This document shows, piece after piece, positions 6,756 to 8,675 of a stretch of 8,675 nt of DNA. The stretch comes from an uncultured Blautia sp. (GTDB taxonomy: Bacteria; Bacillota; Clostridia; Lachnospirales; Lachnospiraceae): assembly GCA_900553515.1 (NCBI GenBank), contig USDN01000091.1:1-8675 (forward strand), in the 5' to 3' direction. A program made the position numbers and the translations under genes. Below the pieces are notes generated by a model that was given only the letters and a program-made list of their open reading frames with translations, had not been told where the DNA came from and ran no database searches. The first letter of the stretch is position 1, and each line of letters begins with the position of its first letter.

Positions 6756-6938
6756 ATGTCCATATGTCCAAAGAACAAAACATCTAAAGCTAGACGTGAT
6801 AAAAGACGTGCAAACTGGAAGATGAGTGCTCCGAACCTGGTAAAATGCAGCAAGTGTGGTGCCCTGATGATGCCTCACAGAGTATGCAAGGCTTGCGGAA
6901 GCTACAATAAGAAAGAAATCGTTAAAGTTGAAGACTAA
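6756..6938 (+). CDS. rpmF: 50S ribosomal protein L32
   Basis: L32 is a small zinc-ribbon protein of the large ribosomal subunit. The 60 residues are full length: N-terminal MSICPKNKTSKARRDKRR, the conserved WKMSAPNLVKC, and four zinc-ligand cysteines C31, C34, C44 and C47 in two CxxC pairs. Because all four are kept, this is the zinc-binding form rather than a zinc-independent paralogue. The ATG lies 6 nt after AAGGAGGTG (6741-6749), inside the end of the yceD gene, with only 3 nt between the two genes. The unit ends at a strong terminator 12 nt later. The plsX and acpP genes that often follow rpmF are not here. Confidence 0.98.
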   Translation: MSICPKNKTSKARRDKRRANWKMSAPNLVKCSKCGALMMPHRVCKACGSYNKKEIVKVED

Positions 6939-6950
6939 TGAAACGTAAAA

Positions 6951-6981
6951 AACAGAATCCTGTAAAGGGTTCTGTTTTTTT
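6951..6981 (+). terminator. rho-independent terminator after rpmF
   Basis: AACAGAATCC (6951-6960) pairs with GGGTTCTGTT (6967-6976) over 10 bp with one G-U wobble and a 6 nt loop TGTAAA. A run of seven T follows (6975-6981). An A-run precedes the stem (6947-6952), so the structure might also work weakly on the opposite strand. It closes the yceD-rpmF transcript. Confidence 0.92.
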
Positions 6982-7038
6982 GTGTTTCGTGAAGATGCGG
7001 CCACCTGATTTTAAACACAGATTTCCCTTTTTGTTCTG

Positions 7039-7044
7039 TATAAT
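7039..7044 (+). promoter_or_regulatory. candidate -10 box for the VWA gene
   Basis: A perfect TATAAT occurs about 60 nt before the VWA start codon, downstream of the rpmF terminator, where a new promoter is expected. The -35 position (around 7016-7021, CACAGA) is a poor match, so the promoter is either weak or needs an activator. Transcription would start near 7051. Confidence 0.45.
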
Positions 7045-7052
7045 AAAATTAA

Positions 7053-7066
7053 CATCTGAACAGATG
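7053..7066. promoter_or_regulatory. perfect palindrome at the presumed transcription start of the VWA gene
   Basis: CATCTG and CAGATG form perfect 6 bp inverted half-sites around a 2 nt centre (AA). The site begins 8 nt after the TATAAT box, right at or after the expected +1, a classic place for a repressor operator. The spacing is too tight for a stable RNA hairpin of the same bases, which favours a DNA site, but no regulator can be named. Confidence 0.4.
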
Positions 7067-7100
7067 AGATATGTTTTGCAGAGGGAAGGGAGGAAAATAA

Positions 7101-7625
7101 GTGAAGAAAAATATGAATACATCAGAAAATTCCGGGATACCGGAATTTATCTGCGTTTTGGACAGAAGTCTGTCTATGTATGGGCGGGAAAAAATAATTA
7201 TCCAGTCTTTTAACAGATGGCTGGAGGAGCAGCAGAAAAACAGTGGAGAGGCACTGGTGACAGTGGCGCTCTGTAATGACAAATGCGAGCTTCTGTACAG
7301 TCGGATGCCAATACAGTATGTAAGACAGATGGATAGCTTTTCCTATTATGTAAAGGGACATACTGCCTGTCTGGATGCTGTGGATGAAATATTGAGTCTG
7401 ATCTGCAGTTTTCGACAGGAAAATGGCACAGACAGATCCCGGGTCCTGTTCTTTATGGTGACAGACGGTCTGGATAATGCCAGTATTCGAGTGGAAAGAA
7501 ACGAGCTTGAAAAAAGAATGGAATCTCTTTATGCCAAGGGTTGGGAAATACTCATTGGGGGAAAGGATATTGATTTGGAATTCCGAGAGGCATCCGATAT
7601 GTTTTTAGAAATGCGAAGGTCATAA
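7101..7625 (+). CDS. small von Willebrand factor A (VWA) domain protein
   Basis: This 174-residue protein is almost wholly one VWA domain, with no signal peptide or membrane segment, so it is probably cytoplasmic. It should bind a divalent metal and a protein partner. The MIDAS motif is complete: DxSxS at D21-S23-S25 (DRSLSM), T88 (GHTACLD), and D122 (VTDGLDNAS). The start is GTG 7101, with GGGAGG (7088-7093) 7 nt upstream; ATG 7113 would leave the site 19 nt away. Relatives as I recall them are often longer and end with a cofactor-like segment after GGKDID; here the protein stops soon after (EFREASDMFLEMRRS), so the C-terminus may be short. It follows a possible promoter and palindrome and lies 63 nt before a secreted-protein gene. 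No partner ATPase or kinase is nearby, so the role is unknown. Confidence 0.85.
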   Translation: MKKNMNTSENSGIPEFICVLDRSLSMYGREKIIIQSFNRWLEEQQKNSGEALVTVALCNDKCELLYSRMPIQYVRQMDSFSYYVKGHTACLDAVDEILSLICSFRQENGTDRSRVLFFMVTDGLDNASIRVERNELEKRMESLYAKGWEILIGGKDIDLEFREASDMFLEMRRS

Positions 7626-7649
7626 AACAAATCTGCAAAACGATCTGTT
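7626..7649 (+). other. imperfect inverted repeat between the VWA and CHAP-like genes
   Basis: AACAAATC (7626-7633) and GATCTGTT (7642-7649) pair over 8 positions with one mismatch around an 8 nt loop. No T-run follows, so it is not a clear terminator. The 63 nt gap also has an AT-rich stretch (7658-7669, with TATAAA) that could be a -10 box, but no -35 box is visible. The two genes may share a transcript. Confidence 0.3.
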
Positions 7650-7688
7650 ATGATGGAATTATAAAATAATCGACAGGAGGTTTTGGTA

Positions 7689-8555
7689 ATGAAAAATAAC
7701 AAAGTGAAAAAAATACTGTGTGGATTGTGTTCTATGATTCTTTTGGGCGGCAGCTGGCAGACAGTTCCGGTTATGGCAGATATGGGGAACGGAAGCTTTG
7801 TGGCGGTTAATGATTCCGTTGCAGTAGACAGTATCACGGTCAATGGTGTTACGGTAGAAGCATTATATCGGCCTTATGATTCCAGTTGTGACACAGATAC
7901 TACTTATTCCTGTGCGGCTCTTGTGAAAAGATTTTATGAGCAGGTTTACGGAAAAAACGTGTATGGATTGGAGAGGATTGATTCTGTTCCCCTTATGGAC
8001 GGAGGACAGTTTGTCCAGACTACAGAACCGAAGGTGGGAGATATCCTGAGAGACAATCATTCTGTTCATTGGGCAATCGTGAAGGAGATATCCGGAAATA
8101 CCATTACATTGATTCAGCAGAACGCCTGGAACAGGGCCTATACGAATGCCTGGGTGGGAGCAACAGTAGAAAAGGGCGATTCCAGATACTCTTTTTTCAC
8201 CTGGGACGGAAATGCAGGAGAGATCCAGAGTGTACCGGCGGCAAGTTTTACTGTAAATTATGAAGCACCACAGATTTACAATACAACAGCAGTGGTTTCC
8301 GCCAAGATAGATAATCCTTATAGAAATACCGTTTATCAGGTGGGATGTCACATTTGGGATGCAGGAGATAATCTTCTTGTAAGGCATGTGGAGGATTGTG
8401 TGCGAAACGAAAGCCGTTTTAATATGTGGTATGATATTCAGGGAGAAATTGGTCTGTCTCTTACTCCTGGAACTTCCTATAAATATCAGTTCTTTATTAT
8501 TTATGAGGGGCAGGAATATCCGGGAGAGATCCAGAGCTTTACCACAGCAGGATGA
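7689..8555 (+). CDS. secreted CHAP/NlpC-P60-like protein with C-terminal beta-sandwich domain
   Basis: This is a 288-residue exported protein, possibly a cell-wall hydrolase. ATG 7689 has AGGAGG (7675-7680) 8 nt upstream; a TTG at 7683 is too close to it. Residues 1-30 are a signal peptide (NNKVKK, hydrophobic core, VMA before DMG) without a lipobox. Residues about 60-170 look like a papain-like amidase fold: TTYSCAALVKRFYEQ with candidate nucleophile C75, PKVGDILRD (114-122), SVHWAIVKEI with H127, then NTITLIQQNAW with N145 as possible third residue. Residues about 190-288 resemble a fibronectin III-like beta-sandwich (TPGTSYKYQF, IQSFTTAG), perhaps for wall or carbohydrate binding. There is no LPXTG or choline-binding repeat. 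Activity on peptidoglycan is an inference; the fold call rests on the spacing of C, H and N. Confidence 0.78.
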   Translation: MKNNKVKKILCGLCSMILLGGSWQTVPVMADMGNGSFVAVNDSVAVDSITVNGVTVEALYRPYDSSCDTDTTYSCAALVKRFYEQVYGKNVYGLERIDSVPLMDGGQFVQTTEPKVGDILRDNHSVHWAIVKEISGNTITLIQQNAWNRAYTNAWVGATVEKGDSRYSFFTWDGNAGEIQSVPAASFTVNYEAPQIYNTTAVVSAKIDNPYRNTVYQVGCHIWDAGDNLLVRHVEDCVRNESRFNMWYDIQGEIGLSLTPGTSYKYQFFIIYEGQEYPGEIQSFTTAG

Positions 8556-8597
8556 ACACATGGAGGCGGCGGCCATAGTTTCTGAATGGATGTGTTC
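8554..8597 (+). other. inverted repeat at the end of the CHAP-like gene
   Basis: GAACACAT (8554-8561, overlapping the TGA stop) pairs perfectly with ATGTGTTC (8590-8597). The 28 nt between contain a further small stem CCAT/ATGG (8573-8576 with 8586-8589). A terminator is the natural guess, but the following bases (CTGAAGAAAG) have no T-run, so efficient intrinsic termination is doubtful. The rest of the window to 8675 has no gene that I can support. Confidence 0.4.
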
Positions 8598-8648
8598 CTG
8601 AAGAAAGAAATATTACAGGTCAGCGGTGAGGAATAAATATTTTTCGCA

Positions 8649-8668
8649 ATAAAATAAGCAGATTTTAT
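8649..8668. repeat. AT-rich inverted repeat near the window end
   Basis: ATAAAAT (8649-8655) and ATTTTAT (8662-8668) are perfect inverted repeats around 6 nt, and with one bulged base the outer GC pairs extend the stem. The stretch after about 8630 is AT-rich and could be the promoter region of a gene beyond the window. It may equally be chance in AT-rich DNA. Confidence 0.25.
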
Positions 8669-8675
8669 GCAGAAT

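Noticed and set aside
6240..7004. Long open frame on the - strand across yceD and rpmF (254 codons)
   Set aside because: It lies opposite two well-conserved genes, its translation shows no family features, and it has no ribosome binding site of note.
7017..7039. ACAGA and TCTGT inverted repeat before the VWA -10 box
   Set aside because: Only 5 bp with a 13 nt loop in AT-rich DNA, no more than expected by chance.
6938..7213. Open frame starting at the rpmF stop (91 codons, + strand)
   Set aside because: It crosses the rho-independent terminator and overlaps the VWA gene out of frame, with no ribosome binding site.
7863..8576. Long open frame on the - strand across the CHAP-like gene (237 codons)
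   Set aside because: It lies opposite a gene with a signal peptide, good ribosome binding site and recognisable domains; the reverse translation is low in complexity and rich in Cys, Ser and Ile without motifs.
1..8675. Mobile elements, CRISPR repeats, tRNA or rRNA genes
   Set aside because: No transposase or integrase motifs, no regularly spaced repeats and no conserved RNA gene segments were found on either strand.

Overview
The window most likely comes from a Lachnospiraceae-type gut Firmicute (Blautia, Ruminococcus or Dorea relatives). The grounds are moderate AT-richness, strong AGGAGG ribosome binding sites before almost every gene, a typical clostridial L32 sequence, and gene families common in that group. 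All genes lie on the + strand. No rRNA, tRNA, CRISPR array, insertion sequence or phage gene is visible.

Region 1 (about 1-6140) is a sugar-import and metabolism operon. After the possible last codons of an upstream gene come a secreted substrate-binding protein of the LsrB/RhaS/RbsB type, a tandem-domain RbsA/MglA-type ATPase, two different BPD_transp_2 permeases, a glutamine-amidotransferase-like protein without the usual nucleophilic cysteine, and an RpiB/LacA/LacB-family sugar-phosphate isomerase. From the ATPase to the second permease the genes are nearly contiguous (11 nt gap, then a 1 nt overlap); the later genes follow at 18 and about 44 nt. The one larger gap lies after the binding-protein gene and holds two strong tandem hairpins, probably to uncouple its expression from the rest. 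The substrate cannot be read from sequence. The binding protein has an LsrB-like layout but does not keep most of the autoinducer-2 contact residues, and the isomerase lacks two His residues typical of ribose-5-phosphate isomerase B. The set may therefore serve a different or uncharacterised sugar.

Region 2 (about 6170-6981) is a housekeeping unit: a consensus TTGACA-17-TATAAT promoter, a YceD/DUF177 gene, rpmF (ribosomal protein L32), and a clear rho-independent terminator. The fatty-acid genes plsX and acpP that often follow rpmF are absent.

Region 3 (about 6982-8675) holds two accessory genes: a small cytoplasmic von Willebrand A protein with an intact MIDAS motif, preceded by a -10 box and a perfect palindrome, and a secreted protein with a CHAP/NlpC-P60-like Cys-His domain plus a C-terminal beta-sandwich domain. 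The last 120 bases have no gene but contain inverted repeats.

The strongest candidate for something undescribed is the transporter-isomerase-GATase-like cassette. Everything else looks like known families in a somewhat unusual order.
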